Shown piece by piece: positions 17,116 to 25,691 of a stretch of DNA of 64,000 bases (its first letter is position 1; each line of letters begins with the position of its first letter). The DNA lies in the NCBI GenBank assembly GCA_022826805.1, contig JAJDUH010000079.1, positions 62,001 to 126,000 of the forward strand, read 5' to 3'. A program made the position numbers and the translations under genes. Source of the DNA: Candidatus Poribacteria bacterium (GTDB lineage: Bacteria > Poribacteria > WGA-4E > WGA-3G). The notes beneath the pieces were generated by a model, which was given only the letters and a program-made list of their open reading frames with translations, ran no database searches and was not told the DNA's origin.

Positions 17116-18282
17116 TTACTCAAAAAGTACCAATTCACCGTCTTTGACGATCAAGACTTTCGCGTCGTAGACGGCGTCTCCATTAGCATCAAAGGAGAAT
17201 TTACCTAAAATTGTGTCAAAATCTTTGATACTTGCAAGCGCGTCTCGAATCGCGGCAGAATCAGTTGATTGTGCCTTCGTGATTGCCGCCGCCAGAATAT
17301 GGAGAGCGGCATACGACCTTGCGGCGTAGTTATTTGGTGCCGTGCCGTATATCTCACTGTAATTCTGGATGAAGGCTTGATTTCCTGGTGTGTTGATTGG
17401 AGTCCCCCATCCTACAAAAGTTATTGCACTCTCAGCAGCTGGCCCCGCAGCTTGTACATCTTCTGCAGTCAATGTACGCATTATAAAGGGAATGGATATA
17501 CCGAGTTCGTGCCCCTGCCTTAGAATTCCAGGCTTTTCTGGCGATAAACTTGAAACAAAAATAACATCGGGGTTCAGGGTCTGTATTCGGGCTAATTGTT
17601 CAGAAAAGTCGGTATCACCCCCTTGGAAGGTTTCAGTGCTTAGCACTTCAATATCGCGAGCCTTGAGCACTTCCCGCACTGCCTCATCTCCATCCGTAGA
17701 GAAGAGATCTGTTTCATCATATAGCGTAGCAGCGGTTTGATAACCCAGTTTTGCCTGTGTCCTTTCAATACCAATAGGAATGAGCACATCCGTGGTAAGT
17801 GCGACGCGAAAAACAAAATCGCCAAGCGCACTAAGACCGCGGGCGGAGGAAGTCGGGCTTATCGCCACAACCTGGTTTTCTTGTGCAATCGAAAAGGCCA
17901 TCTCGGTTTGACTTGAGGTAGCAGGTCCGAGAATGATAGACACGCCTTCTTGCTGAGTCAGTTTATTGAAAGCCGCGACTGCTCCCTCTACCGTGCTCTG
18001 ATCGTCTTCGATGATAAATTTGAGTTTCACACCGTTCGATTGTGCGCTATTAATTTCACTCAGTGCTAATTCAAAGCCTTGCTGCATTGACACGCCAAAT
18101 GAAGTATCAAGTCGTCCTGTCAAAGGTAAGACAACGCCGATGGCAATTTCTGCACTGGGCTCTTGCATCTGGGGTGTGGTGGGTTGAACGACTGGTGAAA
18201 CTCGATCGCAAGAAGAAAGTCCTACAATTAACGCTGCCGTTACGACGAGAAAGGTGAATGTTGTGATTTTTTGAATATTCAT
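17116..18282 (-). CDS. Branched-chain amino-acid-type ABC substrate-binding lipoprotein (LivJ-like)
   Basis: A 388-residue type-I periplasmic binding protein. The N-terminus has a lipoprotein signal with the lipobox L-S-S-C near residue 25, so it should be membrane-anchored. The family pattern follows: I-A-I-G-V-V-L-P-L-T-G, G-F-E-L-A-L-S-E-I-N, F-I-I-E-D-D-Q-S, and I-L-G-P-A-T-S-S-Q-T (binding-site Ser/Thr). The C-terminal half includes Y-A-A-R-S-Y-A-A-L. Such proteins deliver amino acids, amides or aromatic acids to an ABC permease; no permease or ATPase genes are adjacent. The start ATG 18282 has AAGGAG upstream; an earlier frame-open codon is less likely. A sigma-70 promoter lies ~90 nt upstream. 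Confidence 0.9.
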   Translation of the reverse strand: MNIQKITTFTFLVVTAALIVGLSSCDRVSPVVQPTTPQMQEPSAEIAIGVVLPLTGRLDTSFGVSMQQGFELALSEINSAQSNGVKLKFIIEDDQSTVEGAVAAFNKLTQQEGVSIILGPATSSQTEMAFSIAQENQVVAISPTSSARGLSALGDFVFRVALTTDVLIPIGIERTQAKLGYQTAATLYDETDLFSTDGDEAVREVLKARDIEVLSTETFQGGDTDFSEQLARIQTLNPDVIFVSSLSPEKPGILRQGHELGISIPFIMRTLTAEDVQAAGPAAESAITFVGWGTPINTPGNQAFIQNYSEIYGTAPNNYAARSYAALHILAAAITKAQSTDSAAIRDALASIKDFDTILGKFSFDANGDAVYDAKVLIVKDGELVLFE

Positions 18283-18371
18283 AAAACTCCTTTGACGGCA
18301 CATGGTGTGTGCCTACTATTTGATTTTTCAAGATAATAAATAGCACATAGAGTTTACTATTATAAGTTTTT

Positions 18372-18399
18372 ATTATACCATTGTTGCTGTGAAAGTCAA
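18372..18399 (-). promoter_or_regulatory. Sigma-70 promoter for LivJ-like gene
   Basis: On the minus strand TTGACT (18399-18394), a 16-nt spacer and TATAAT (18377-18372) precede the lipoprotein gene. The leader is about 80 nt. Confidence 0.7.
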
Positions 18400-18446
18400 A
18401 TTAAAAGCGGTTGTTCATTGATTCAGAGTCATTCTTCCCGGCTTTT

Positions 18447-18471
18447 GTAGGAGCGGTTTTCAACCGCGACC
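18447..18471. repeat. GTAGGAG hairpin repeat
   Basis: GTAGGAGCGGTTTTCAACCG followed by CGACC. GCGGTT (18453-18458) pairs with AACCGC (18462-18467). The flanks GTAGGAG and CGAC recur on the other strand at 57149-57174 around a different stem. Confidence 0.5.
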
Positions 18472-18505
18472 TATAAGCTATACTCTCACAGGCGGGCGTC
18501 TTAAA

Positions 18506-18551
18506 ATTCACGTCATTTGTGCCATCTGTGTCAATCCGCGATTCAGACGAC
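18506..18551. repeat. Dispersed repeat resembling the CGCGGATTGACACAGAT family
   Basis: Read on the minus strand this is TCTGAATCGCGGATT, then GACACAGATGGCACAAAT. It resembles, from memory, intergenic repeats widely scattered in several environmental bacteria. Only one copy lies in this window. Confidence 0.3.
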
Positions 18552-18588
18552 CCGTTGCCGAAATATTTACACCCCTATTTCTGTGTGC

Positions 18589-18617
18589 TTGATTAATTTT
18601 CAGTTGTGCGGTATATT
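18589..18617 (+). promoter_or_regulatory. Candidate sigma-70 promoter for first MocA gene
   Basis: TTGATT (18589-18594), a 17-nt spacer and TATATT (18612-18617) precede the ATG at 18656 by about 38 nt. Confidence 0.55.
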
Positions 18618-18655
18618 GTAGTGAACTCAAGCGTCAAAATTTTAGATGGAGAAAT

Positions 18656-19657
18656 ATGACAACTGAAACAAAACCACCGGTCCGTTGGGGTATTCTTAGC
18701 ACAGCCAATATCGCCACAAAGGTTGCCCGCGCAATCCGCCTCGCCGAAAACGCCGATTTAGTTGCAGTCGCAAGCCGAACAGAGGAACGCGCTGCAACAT
18801 GGGCACAGGCACACAATGTCCCTACGGCTTACGGCACTTACGACGCACTTCTCGCCGACGCATCGCTCGATGCTATCTACATCCCTTTGCCACCCTCTCT
18901 CCATGCTGAATGGACAATCAAAGCAGCGGAACACGGCAAACACGTCCTCTGTGAAAAACCACTTGCTGCGAATGCTGACGAAGCAGCAGCGATGGCGGAT
19001 ACCTGTCACCAAAATGGTGTGCAACTTATGGACGGTGTTATGTGGGTGCATCATGAAAGAACGGCACAGATGAAAGGAAAAATAGCAGATGGCACCCTTG
19101 GAAAACTGCGTCGAGTAACTTCGGCGTTCACTTTCAATTGGGATACAATTCCCACCGGTAATATCCGTGCCATGAAGGAATTCGCAGGCGGGAGTCTGGG
19201 CGATTTAGGCTATTACTGCATCCGCTCGATTCTCTGGGCATTTGATGCTATGCCCACACAGGTCTTCGCGACAGCACGCTATGAGGTGGGTGTTGATTTC
19301 AATCTTGCTGGTATCCTCTGGTTCAGCGATGAACGTATTGCCACCTTTGATTGTGGGTTCGATACTGGACTTCGCAAGTGGTTTGAGATTGCTGGCACGC
19401 GTGCCTCAATCGTCTGTGACGATTTTACTGTTCCTACATCCGAGGACTCTGCCCGATTCTGGATTCATGGACCGGATGGCAACGAACAAAATACCGTTGG
19501 GGCTTGTATTCAGGAGGTTGCTATGATTAAGCGGTTCTCTCAGATTGTGCAATCTGGGAACCTTGAGGGGCAGTGGGCTGAGGTAGCGGTGAACACAATG
19601 CGTATCTGTGATGCGCTCCTTGAATCGCATCAGCGGGAGGAAATTATTAAACTCTAA
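18656..19657 (+). CDS. Gfo/Idh/MocA-family oxidoreductase
   Basis: A 333-residue NAD(P)-dependent oxidoreductase. The Rossmann start W-G-I-L-S-T-A-N-I-A (~residue 11) is followed by V-A-V-A-S-R-T and D-A-I-Y-I-P-L-P-P-S-L-H. The family E-K-P-L motif (V-L-C-E-K-P-L-A) is near residue 98 and G-G-S-L-G-D-L-G-Y-Y around 180. These enzymes oxidise or reduce sugars and cyclitols in the cytoplasm. ATG 18656 follows ATGGAG with close spacing. It is 10 nt upstream of an enolase-superfamily gene whose frame overlaps upstream, so the two are clearly one operon, suggesting dehydrogenation then dehydration of a sugar acid. Confidence 0.92.
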   Translation: MTTETKPPVRWGILSTANIATKVARAIRLAENADLVAVASRTEERAATWAQAHNVPTAYGTYDALLADASLDAIYIPLPPSLHAEWTIKAAEHGKHVLCEKPLAANADEAAAMADTCHQNGVQLMDGVMWVHHERTAQMKGKIADGTLGKLRRVTSAFTFNWDTIPTGNIRAMKEFAGGSLGDLGYYCIRSILWAFDAMPTQVFATARYEVGVDFNLAGILWFSDERIATFDCGFDTGLRKWFEIAGTRASIVCDDFTVPTSEDSARFWIHGPDGNEQNTVGACIQEVAMIKRFSQIVQSGNLEGQWAEVAVNTMRICDALLESHQREEIIKL

Positions 19658-19667
19658 GGAGATTTCT

Positions 19668-20858
19668 ATGAAAATTACAAATATTGAAACTTTTATTGTG
19701 GATGCAGGTTGGCGTCCTTGGACTTTTGTTAAGGTAGAAACCGATGAAGGTGTCACCGGCTATGGCGAATGCAGTGACGGTAGGAATCCCAACGGTGTGG
19801 TCGGAACGATTAAGGATTTTACCCCACTGATGGTTGGACGGGATCCGCGCGCGTATGAAATGCGGTTTTGGGATATGATTCGCGGCTCCCGACAAAGCCC
19901 TGGTGGTATCGCCGCGAAAGCGATCGCTGGCATTGAATGTGCACTCATAGATATTAAGGCGAAAGCGTTGGGAATATCCGTTGTTGAACTTTTCGGTGGA
20001 CCAACACGTGACGATGTGCGCGTCTATTGGTCGCATTGTGGGAGCTCTCGTGCCCGTAACTATGAACTCATCGGCGTTCCACCCTTAAGAAGCATGGATG
20101 ACATCGCAGCGTTAGGTCGTGAGGTCGTCGAAAGAGGCTTCACCGCACTCAAAACCAACGTCATTTTTCCCGGCGACACGGCATCTGTCCATTTCGGCGG
20201 TTTCGGCGGTGGACCTGGGACGACTGATGGGAATGTAACGTCTCAAGTTCTACGGCACATCGAAACTTTAATCGGCACCTTCAGAGAAGCTGTAGGTCCC
20301 GATGTTAGTATCAATCTTGATCTGAACTTCAACTTCAAACCGGAGGCGTGCATGCGTATCGCCAAAGTACTTGAGCAGTTCGACATGCTGTGGCTGGAGA
20401 TTGATATGTACGACCACGAGGCGATCCGTCAAATTAAGGATTCTACCATAACCAAGATATGCACCGGCGAGAATCTCTATTACATGCGCGAATATCTTCC
20501 TTACTTTGAATGTCGTGCCGCCGATGTATTCATGATTGATGTGCCGTGGAATGGGTTCGCGCCTTCAAAAAAGATTGGTGACTTGGCGAATGTATTCCAA
20601 CTCAACGTCGCACCGCACAACTACTACAGTCACCTCGCTACTCACATGAGCGCGAGTCTCTGTGGTGTTTTACCCAATGTGAGAATCATGGAGATTGACA
20701 TTGATGACGTTCCGTGGAAAGACGATTTGACGACGCATGTCCCAGACATTACGGATGGCTACATGAAAACTCCAACCACGCGTCCGGGATGGGGCACTGA
20801 TCTTAATGAGGAGGTCGCCAAAGCGCATCCCTGGCCTGATCGGAGAGGGGAATGGTAG
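19668..20858 (+). CDS. Enolase-superfamily sugar-acid dehydratase-like protein
   Basis: A 396-residue mandelate-racemase/muconate-lactonizing-type enzyme. The capping domain has V-T-G-Y-G-E-C-S-D-G. The barrel shows F-T-A-L-K-T-N (a K-x-N rather than the K-x-K of the 10214 gene), metal ligands in L-D-L-N-F-N and W-L-E-I-D, and a C-terminal VAPHNYYSHLATHMSAS holding a catalytic His. K-x-N-type sites are what I recall for galactonate-dehydratase relatives, so a sugar-acid dehydratase is the best guess, but the substrate is not proven. ATG 19668 follows AAGGAG with 8-nt spacing. It ends inside a terminator-like hairpin. Confidence 0.87.
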   Translation: MKITNIETFIVDAGWRPWTFVKVETDEGVTGYGECSDGRNPNGVVGTIKDFTPLMVGRDPRAYEMRFWDMIRGSRQSPGGIAAKAIAGIECALIDIKAKALGISVVELFGGPTRDDVRVYWSHCGSSRARNYELIGVPPLRSMDDIAALGREVVERGFTALKTNVIFPGDTASVHFGGFGGGPGTTDGNVTSQVLRHIETLIGTFREAVGPDVSINLDLNFNFKPEACMRIAKVLEQFDMLWLEIDMYDHEAIRQIKDSTITKICTGENLYYMREYLPYFECRAADVFMIDVPWNGFAPSKKIGDLANVFQLNVAPHNYYSHLATHMSASLCGVLPNVRIMEIDIDDVPWKDDLTTHVPDITDGYMKTPTTRPGWGTDLNEEVAKAHPWPDRRGEW

Positions 20859-20874
20859 ACAAGTCGTCTACCAT
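20852..20874 (+). terminator. Terminator-like hairpin overlapping the enolase stop codon
   Basis: ATGGTAGAC (20852-20860) pairs perfectly with GTCTACCAT (20866-20874) around AAGTC, followed by GATGTTTT. The TAG stop codon lies inside the left arm. The opposing minus-strand gene ends 15 nt beyond. Confidence 0.55.
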
Positions 20875-20888
20875 GATGTTTTAATGTT

Positions 20889-21953
20889 TTACTGCAAGAT
20901 AGCGGCATCATCTGCACTATGAACGGGGTGCGGACTCAGGTTGTAGTCGCCATCTAACGAAATGTCGCCAACCCTGACGACTTCTCCTATGCTCGCGGAC
21001 TCGTGCATAGCGAAGACTGTCTGGACGACGTGTAGGTTGCTACGGCCATGCGTAATAGGCTTCTCTCCAGTACGCAGACACTCCTGAAAGTGTGCCATCA
21101 CGTTTCCAAAAGCGTCTGGAAACCACGTGCCCTCTATTGACGGTTTGATTTCGCGGGGCTCTGGCTCCGTCAGGTGAATCGTTATGTCATCACTGTTACC
21201 GTAGATAGCCCCTTTGGTCCCTTGAATCCGAATTTCTTCGTGTGGATGTTGCAAGTTGCGTCCAGAATCCGCAAGGAACGCCCAGTTGCACGACAGCAAA
21301 CCTTGGATGCCGCTGCGGCTTGTAAAGAGCGCGACGGACATAGTTTCGCCTGCTTCAATAGACCTGTTATGCCCGTGCGCTTGGCAGTAGATGCTCTCGT
21401 ATTCACCAAACCATTTATAAACAAGTCCTACATGATGCACCTGCATCGCCGGGATCAAATGGCGTTCAGGGAATTCGGTGTAAAATCCGTTACAGGTTAT
21501 TGAGACATGATAGATTTCGCCGAGATGTTCGGCGTTGATGTAGGGTTCAATAGCGAGGAAGCCCGGAACGAAGCAGGAGTTCTGGTTCACCATAAGCTGC
21601 ACATTGTGTTGCTCGCATATCTCTACCATTTCGACGGCTTGTTGCATCGACATTGAGAACGGTTTTTGGCAGAGGATATGTTTGCGAGCCTCAGCAGCGG
21701 CTTTAACAATGGGAGAACGGATCCATGGCTGCACTGCCATATCGATCACGTCAACATCGTTATCGGCGATTAGGTCGGCGATGCGGGTATAGCGTTTATC
21801 GACCCCAAATCGATCTCCTACCTCATTAAGGCGGGCGGCATCTTGGTCACAAATCGCTACAACGGGTAGGTCTTGGCGTTGATAACCGAGTAGGTGCTGC
21901 TGTCCGATGCCCAACCCAATCAAACCGATTCCAAATTCTTGCTGACTTGTCAT
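20889..21953 (-). CDS. Gfo/Idh/MocA-family oxidoreductase
   Basis: A 354-residue family member. The Rossmann motif is G-L-I-G-L-G-I-G-Q-Q-H (~residue 9), followed by V-A-I-C-D-Q-D. H-I-L-C-Q-K-P-F near residue 93 takes the place of the usual E-K-P: the glutamate is Gln here. V-H-H-V-G-L-V lies around the active site. It could be a dehydrogenase with altered catalysis or a related non-oxidising member. ATG 21953 has AGGATG just before it. It is 77 nt downstream of a second MocA gene on the same strand, and the pair probably share a transcript. Confidence 0.88.
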   Translation of the reverse strand: MTSQQEFGIGLIGLGIGQQHLLGYQRQDLPVVAICDQDAARLNEVGDRFGVDKRYTRIADLIADNDVDVIDMAVQPWIRSPIVKAAAEARKHILCQKPFSMSMQQAVEMVEICEQHNVQLMVNQNSCFVPGFLAIEPYINAEHLGEIYHVSITCNGFYTEFPERHLIPAMQVHHVGLVYKWFGEYESIYCQAHGHNRSIEAGETMSVALFTSRSGIQGLLSCNWAFLADSGRNLQHPHEEIRIQGTKGAIYGNSDDITIHLTEPEPREIKPSIEGTWFPDAFGNVMAHFQECLRTGEKPITHGRSNLHVVQTVFAMHESASIGEVVRVGDISLDGDYNLSPHPVHSADDAAILQ

Positions 21954-22030
21954 CCTATAGGTTGTCCTTTATAGTAGATTTCAAACTTATGTATTTTGGA
22001 GTTTTACTATAAAGCGTGCTCGCGAGATAA

Positions 22031-23293
22031 TCAGATGCCCAACCCCTCGTCAATTTCACTCTGGTATGTATTGATTGATTCGTCCAGCATCTCGTCCATC
22101 TGAACGATCTGTCCGGTTGCACCAGACTCAAGCATGGCATAGGAGACTGCGACTGAACGGGTGCCTTGGTATGCATCAACTTCAACTTCACTGTTTCCAG
22201 CGATAGCTTCGGCGAAGTCGCCGTATTCAATAGCAATAATCTTGGCATCGATTTGTGTAAACGGCAATTCATACTTCCACAGCCGGTCGCCGCCGAATAA
22301 GTCTGTTGTAACAGCGTCCAAGTGGAAATCTGGAACAAGATTCAAGAGTCTTTCGTCACTAAGCGGTTCCTCTCCATCAATGTTGAGAGTGATAAGTCTA
22401 CCACTTCGGTCTCCGGGAAGCGTCATAGAGCCTTGTGATCCGTGAATTTGGCGGAGCCAGCCACCTTGGCCCCATGCTCCATGGTCTTCAATATACTGCC
22501 CTACAGCACCACTTTTGAAGGTCAAGGTTGCATAAGCTGCATCTTCCGCGGTTGCCTCGAATTCCGCGGGCATCTTACGTTGCCATTTCGTATAAACCCC
22601 AGACGGATTAGAGCCAGACTCACCGGTCACCGCAGCAGAATTGTACCGGATGGGTTCGTGAAGTCGTGTCTGTGCATAGACGGTATCGATCTCACCAAGT
22701 AGATACTCGATCATATCCGCAAAGTGAACGCCAACATCCAGCAGCACCCCACTTTGATCCTTCTGGTGTCGCCAGACAGAGATGGTCATACGGTTTGTTC
22801 CACTGATTGTGTGATGGATGAGAAAGCGGGGAGGACCGATAACTTCTGCATCAAGGAGTGCCCTCGCAAGTCGGTTCATCGGGTCGCGCCGGTAGTTCTC
22901 TGCGACGCTGAGAATCGCGTCAGACGCATCAGCGGCACAGCGAATCAGGTTACACGCCCGAACTGTCAGTCCCATGGGTTTTTCTACCATGGTATGCCAG
23001 CCACGTTCAAGCGTCTCTACAGCGACGGTGTGGTGATAAGGTGGTGTGGTCGTCACATCGACAGCATCCACGCCGACTTCAGCAAGTTCTTCCAGACTCC
23101 CAACAACCGCAGGTTTTTTCCCAAAACGTTCTTCTGCTTGCGCAGCGAGTGACTCGGCGTTGTCGAGGACTGGGTCACAAGCACCAACGAGGTCAAACCG
23201 TGTCCACCCGGCACGATGGAGTTCTGCCAGTCCGTACATGTGTCGGTGTCCCATGCCGCCACATCCAACGATTGCCAATCTAATTTTATCCAT
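22031..23293 (-). CDS. Gfo/Idh/MocA-family oxidoreductase
   Basis: A 420-residue family member with R-L-A-I-V-G-C-G-G-M-G-H-R-H at the N-terminus (Rossmann fold), D-A-V-D-V-T-T-T-P-P-Y-H-H and H-T-M-V-E-K-P-M-G (~residue 100), so the E-K-P motif is intact. D-V-G-V-H-F-A-D-M lies near residue 190. It is about 60 residues longer than typical members because of C-terminal insertions. ATG 23293 has GAGGAAA upstream. It lies directly upstream of the 20889 MocA gene and downstream of the cell-wall block. The substrate is unknown. Confidence 0.9.
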   Translation of the reverse strand: MDKIRLAIVGCGGMGHRHMYGLAELHRAGWTRFDLVGACDPVLDNAESLAAQAEERFGKKPAVVGSLEELAEVGVDAVDVTTTPPYHHTVAVETLERGWHTMVEKPMGLTVRACNLIRCAADASDAILSVAENYRRDPMNRLARALLDAEVIGPPRFLIHHTISGTNRMTISVWRHQKDQSGVLLDVGVHFADMIEYLLGEIDTVYAQTRLHEPIRYNSAAVTGESGSNPSGVYTKWQRKMPAEFEATAEDAAYATLTFKSGAVGQYIEDHGAWGQGGWLRQIHGSQGSMTLPGDRSGRLITLNIDGEEPLSDERLLNLVPDFHLDAVTTDLFGGDRLWKYELPFTQIDAKIIAIEYGDFAEAIAGNSEVEVDAYQGTRSVAVSYAMLESGATGQIVQMDEMLDESINTYQSEIDEGLGI

Positions 23294-23340
23294 TTTATTT
23301 CCTCGCAGCTGGAGGTGTGCTTCGCTGGCGCACCTTCTTT

Positions 23341-24846
23341 TTAATCATCATTAAGTACCGTTTCTAACCGCTTGAGGTCAGCTTCCATTTTTTCCTTATT
23401 GTCACGGTAGAGTTGATAACGGGTTAGCACCTTTTTCGCGTATTTTTTACCTTTGCTGATGAGGGGACCGCGTATCTTCACCCTGCTGGGTCCAACATTG
23501 TAAGCTCCGAGGGCCAAAGTCAAATCCCCTCTATATTTCTTTAAAAGTTTATTGAAGTAGGTTAAACCAGCGTGCAAGTTTTTGATCGGATCAAAACGTT
23601 CGTCTATGCTTGCATCACGGTTCGGTTTTCGTTTGTTTTTATACTTGGGGACCTTGAGTCCAAGTTCCCATGCAGTGGGTGGCATCATCTGCATTAAACC
23701 CCCCGCTCCATTTTTAGAGACAGCGACCGGATTAAAATTGGATTCAGCAAAAACGATTGCAAGGAGAAGCTCTACATCGGTGTTGTGTTCTTTCGCGATT
23801 TGAACGGTCTTGTACTTTGAAAGTTTCTGTTTTGGCTGTTGTGTGTATGTTGTTGATTTTGCTACTGTTGGTTGTATTGTGGTTGACTCTGCGCCATGAG
23901 GCTGTTGTATTCTCGTAGTGGTTTCTGATGTTTGTATAGGTTCCTGCCCACCGAAAAACATACCTATTGAAACGAAATGTTTATACTCGAGATCTCCGTG
24001 ATTGAGATAGGTGTAATGGAGTTGCTTGCCCAATTGGCTGAGTGAAAATCCGGCACTCCATGACTGAGAAGGTGAATTGGTACCAAAAGAGAATGCTGAA
24101 CCAATCCGAGCGGCAATCCTTTCGTTTCCGATCTCTAAACTCGTACCGAAACCGGGTGTGTTAATGTCTAACCGATTGTACCATCGAATGATTGCGTGGG
24201 GTTTTAAGGCGGCACCGAGCGCAAGATGTTGGTCGAAAATTTGCAATATCTGTCCATTCTGGTCGCGAATAGTTACACCGGAAATATCACGAAGCCGTAT
24301 GCCGAGTGTCAGATAACGATTAAACTTCGTCTGCATGCCTATGTCGTAATTTTGTGCCCAGCGGCTGCCATAGTACGGTGCTCGGCTGTATCCGGTGTTG
24401 GCACCCAGTTGCAAGGGACCAAACTTCCTGGCATAAGAGAGGAGGACTTGATTACTACCCAGTTCGAAGCTGCCGATTGGGTTGGAGGCGTGTTTTATCA
24501 GAAACCGATCGCCGCCGTTTAAATCAAGAAAATTTAAACCAAATGTCCCGATAGATTTAATAGGATAGGCGATGGAGAACGCACCTTGCGACAGGTCATA
24601 AATTAGATTGCCACGTCGAAGTGTAGCGAGTCCTGCGGGATTCCAAAGTGGGCTTGTTGCGTCGTCAGCACTGCTAATGAACGCACCGCTCAACCCAAGT
24701 CCCCGTGTGCCAACTTCAGGTCTCGGATTGAGTGCGTCTGATAGTGTGTTTTTGTCAAGAAGGAAATACGACAATAAAAGAAAGATGGGGACCAGGAAGA
24801 GCCAACTTCGTTTACCGTATGGTGAGATACTGAGATGGTTTTTCAC
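23341..24846 (-). CDS. Outer-membrane beta-barrel / lytic transglycosylase fusion protein
   Basis: About 501 residues. A hydrophobic signal/anchor (W-L-F-L-V-P-I-F-L-L-L-S-Y) is followed by P-R-P-E-V-G-T-R-G and A-D-D-A-T-S-P-L-W-N-P-A-G, the opening of PorV/UPF0164-type outer-membrane barrels. Alternating strands run to ~325. After a Q/T-rich linker comes an SLT lysozyme-like domain: A-E-S-N-F-N-P with catalytic Glu ~368, then G-G-L-M-Q-M-M-P, and A-Y-N-V-G-P ~450. SLT cleaves peptidoglycan glycan strands. The start is uncertain: the frame is open to ATG 24918, inside the previous gene, so I chose GTG 24846. It overlaps the upstream LysM-M23 gene by 35 nt, and both are cell-wall enzymes. The fusion is unusual. 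Confidence 0.78.
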   Translation of the reverse strand: MKNHLSISPYGKRSWLFLVPIFLLLSYFLLDKNTLSDALNPRPEVGTRGLGLSGAFISSADDATSPLWNPAGLATLRRGNLIYDLSQGAFSIAYPIKSIGTFGLNFLDLNGGDRFLIKHASNPIGSFELGSNQVLLSYARKFGPLQLGANTGYSRAPYYGSRWAQNYDIGMQTKFNRYLTLGIRLRDISGVTIRDQNGQILQIFDQHLALGAALKPHAIIRWYNRLDINTPGFGTSLEIGNERIAARIGSAFSFGTNSPSQSWSAGFSLSQLGKQLHYTYLNHGDLEYKHFVSIGMFFGGQEPIQTSETTTRIQQPHGAESTTIQPTVAKSTTYTQQPKQKLSKYKTVQIAKEHNTDVELLLAIVFAESNFNPVAVSKNGAGGLMQMMPPTAWELGLKVPKYKNKRKPNRDASIDERFDPIKNLHAGLTYFNKLLKKYRGDLTLALGAYNVGPSRVKIRGPLISKGKKYAKKVLTRYQLYRDNKEKMEADLKRLETVLNDD

Positions 24847-25594
24847 TTCTGCCTTTGTACCTAATTTCGAAATGTAAGTGAGGTCCTGTCGAAATCCCTG
24901 TGTTGCCTGAAAGACCAATTATCTTTCCTTGAGATACCCATTCCCCAACTTTCACTCTGATATGCGACAAATGTCCGTACCACGTCGTAAAATCATTCTC
25001 ATGTTCTATGCCAACCATTTTACCGTAGCCACCTTTCCGCTTAGCAAAGATTACCTTACCTGATCTAGAAGCATATACACGTGTTCCTACAGCAGCGCGG
25101 AAGTCTATACCTTCATGAAACTGGTAGCGTCTGGTAACAGGATGAGAGCGGTAACCATATTTTGAGGTCACAACTAAAGGTATCCGGAGTGGATTTGCGA
25201 AGGTAAAAGCCTCTTCACCGTTTGGAATCCGAAGTCTTGTTCCTATCTGAAGCCTCCGGGGCGGGATACCGTTTGCATGCTGTAAATCTTGCCAGTCAAG
25301 GTTATAGCGGAGTGCAATGCTTGAATAGGTATCGCCTGCTTTAACAAAGTACCATGCCTCCCCAATAGTTTTTCCAGGAATCAGCAATTTTTCCCCAATT
25401 TGCAACCGTTTGGTTAACTTAATCTTATTGGCTTGGGCGATTGATTTGAGAGGTACTTTGTATTTCCGGGAAAGTTCCCACAATGTATCTCCTTTTTCAA
25501 CCAAGTGTTGCTGAACACCAGCATCTGAGTCTGTTGCAACGGATGCAACAAGGAACACAACAATTGTAAAAATGCGAATTAAATTTCTCTTCAT
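24812..25594 (-). CDS. Secreted LysM-M23 peptidoglycan endopeptidase
   Basis: A 260-residue protein. A signal peptide (K-R-N-L-I-R-I-F-T-I-V-V-F-L-V-A-S) is followed by two LysM domains (V-E-K-G-D-T-L-W-E-L-S, ~30-75; V-K-A-G-D-T-Y-S-S-I-A-L-R, ~80-127) that bind peptidoglycan. The C-terminal M23 domain (~145-255) has the zinc-binding H-x3-D in H-E-G-I-D-F and H-x-H in G-P-H-L-H-F-E, so it should be active. These enzymes cut peptide cross-links or act as NlpD-like activators. ATG 25594 is preferred over the upstream codon at 25630 since it yields the proper signal peptide. It lies between a lipoprotein and the barrel-SLT fusion, all on the minus strand. Confidence 0.9.
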   Translation of the reverse strand: MKRNLIRIFTIVVFLVASVATDSDAGVQQHLVEKGDTLWELSRKYKVPLKSIAQANKIKLTKRLQIGEKLLIPGKTIGEAWYFVKAGDTYSSIALRYNLDWQDLQHANGIPPRRLQIGTRLRIPNGEEAFTFANPLRIPLVVTSKYGYRSHPVTRRYQFHEGIDFRAAVGTRVYASRSGKVIFAKRKGGYGKMVGIEHENDFTTWYGHLSHIRVKVGEWVSQGKIIGLSGNTGISTGPHLHFEIRYKGRSEKPSQYLTIR

Positions 25595-25691
25595 TTCATC
25601 TGATACCCTGGCAATAAAAAATAAACGCAAATTCTACCCAGTTGTGGACCCGGTTAGATGTGATGTAATTTCAGGGAATTTGCTTTACTGA

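Larger units (their letters stand above)
18283..18655. other. Divergent intergenic region with two promoters and two small repeats
   Basis: This 373-nt gap between the LivJ-like and MocA genes holds no ORF I trust. It contains a minus-strand promoter (18372-18399), a plus-strand promoter (18589-18617), a GTAGGAG hairpin repeat (18447-18471) and a second dispersed repeat (18506-18551). Confidence 0.7.

Noticed and set aside
24847..24918. Upstream start for the barrel-SLT fusion at ATG 24918
   Set aside because: It would extend over 100 nt into the LysM-M23 gene and push the signal peptide inward; GTG 24846 gives a sound N-terminus.
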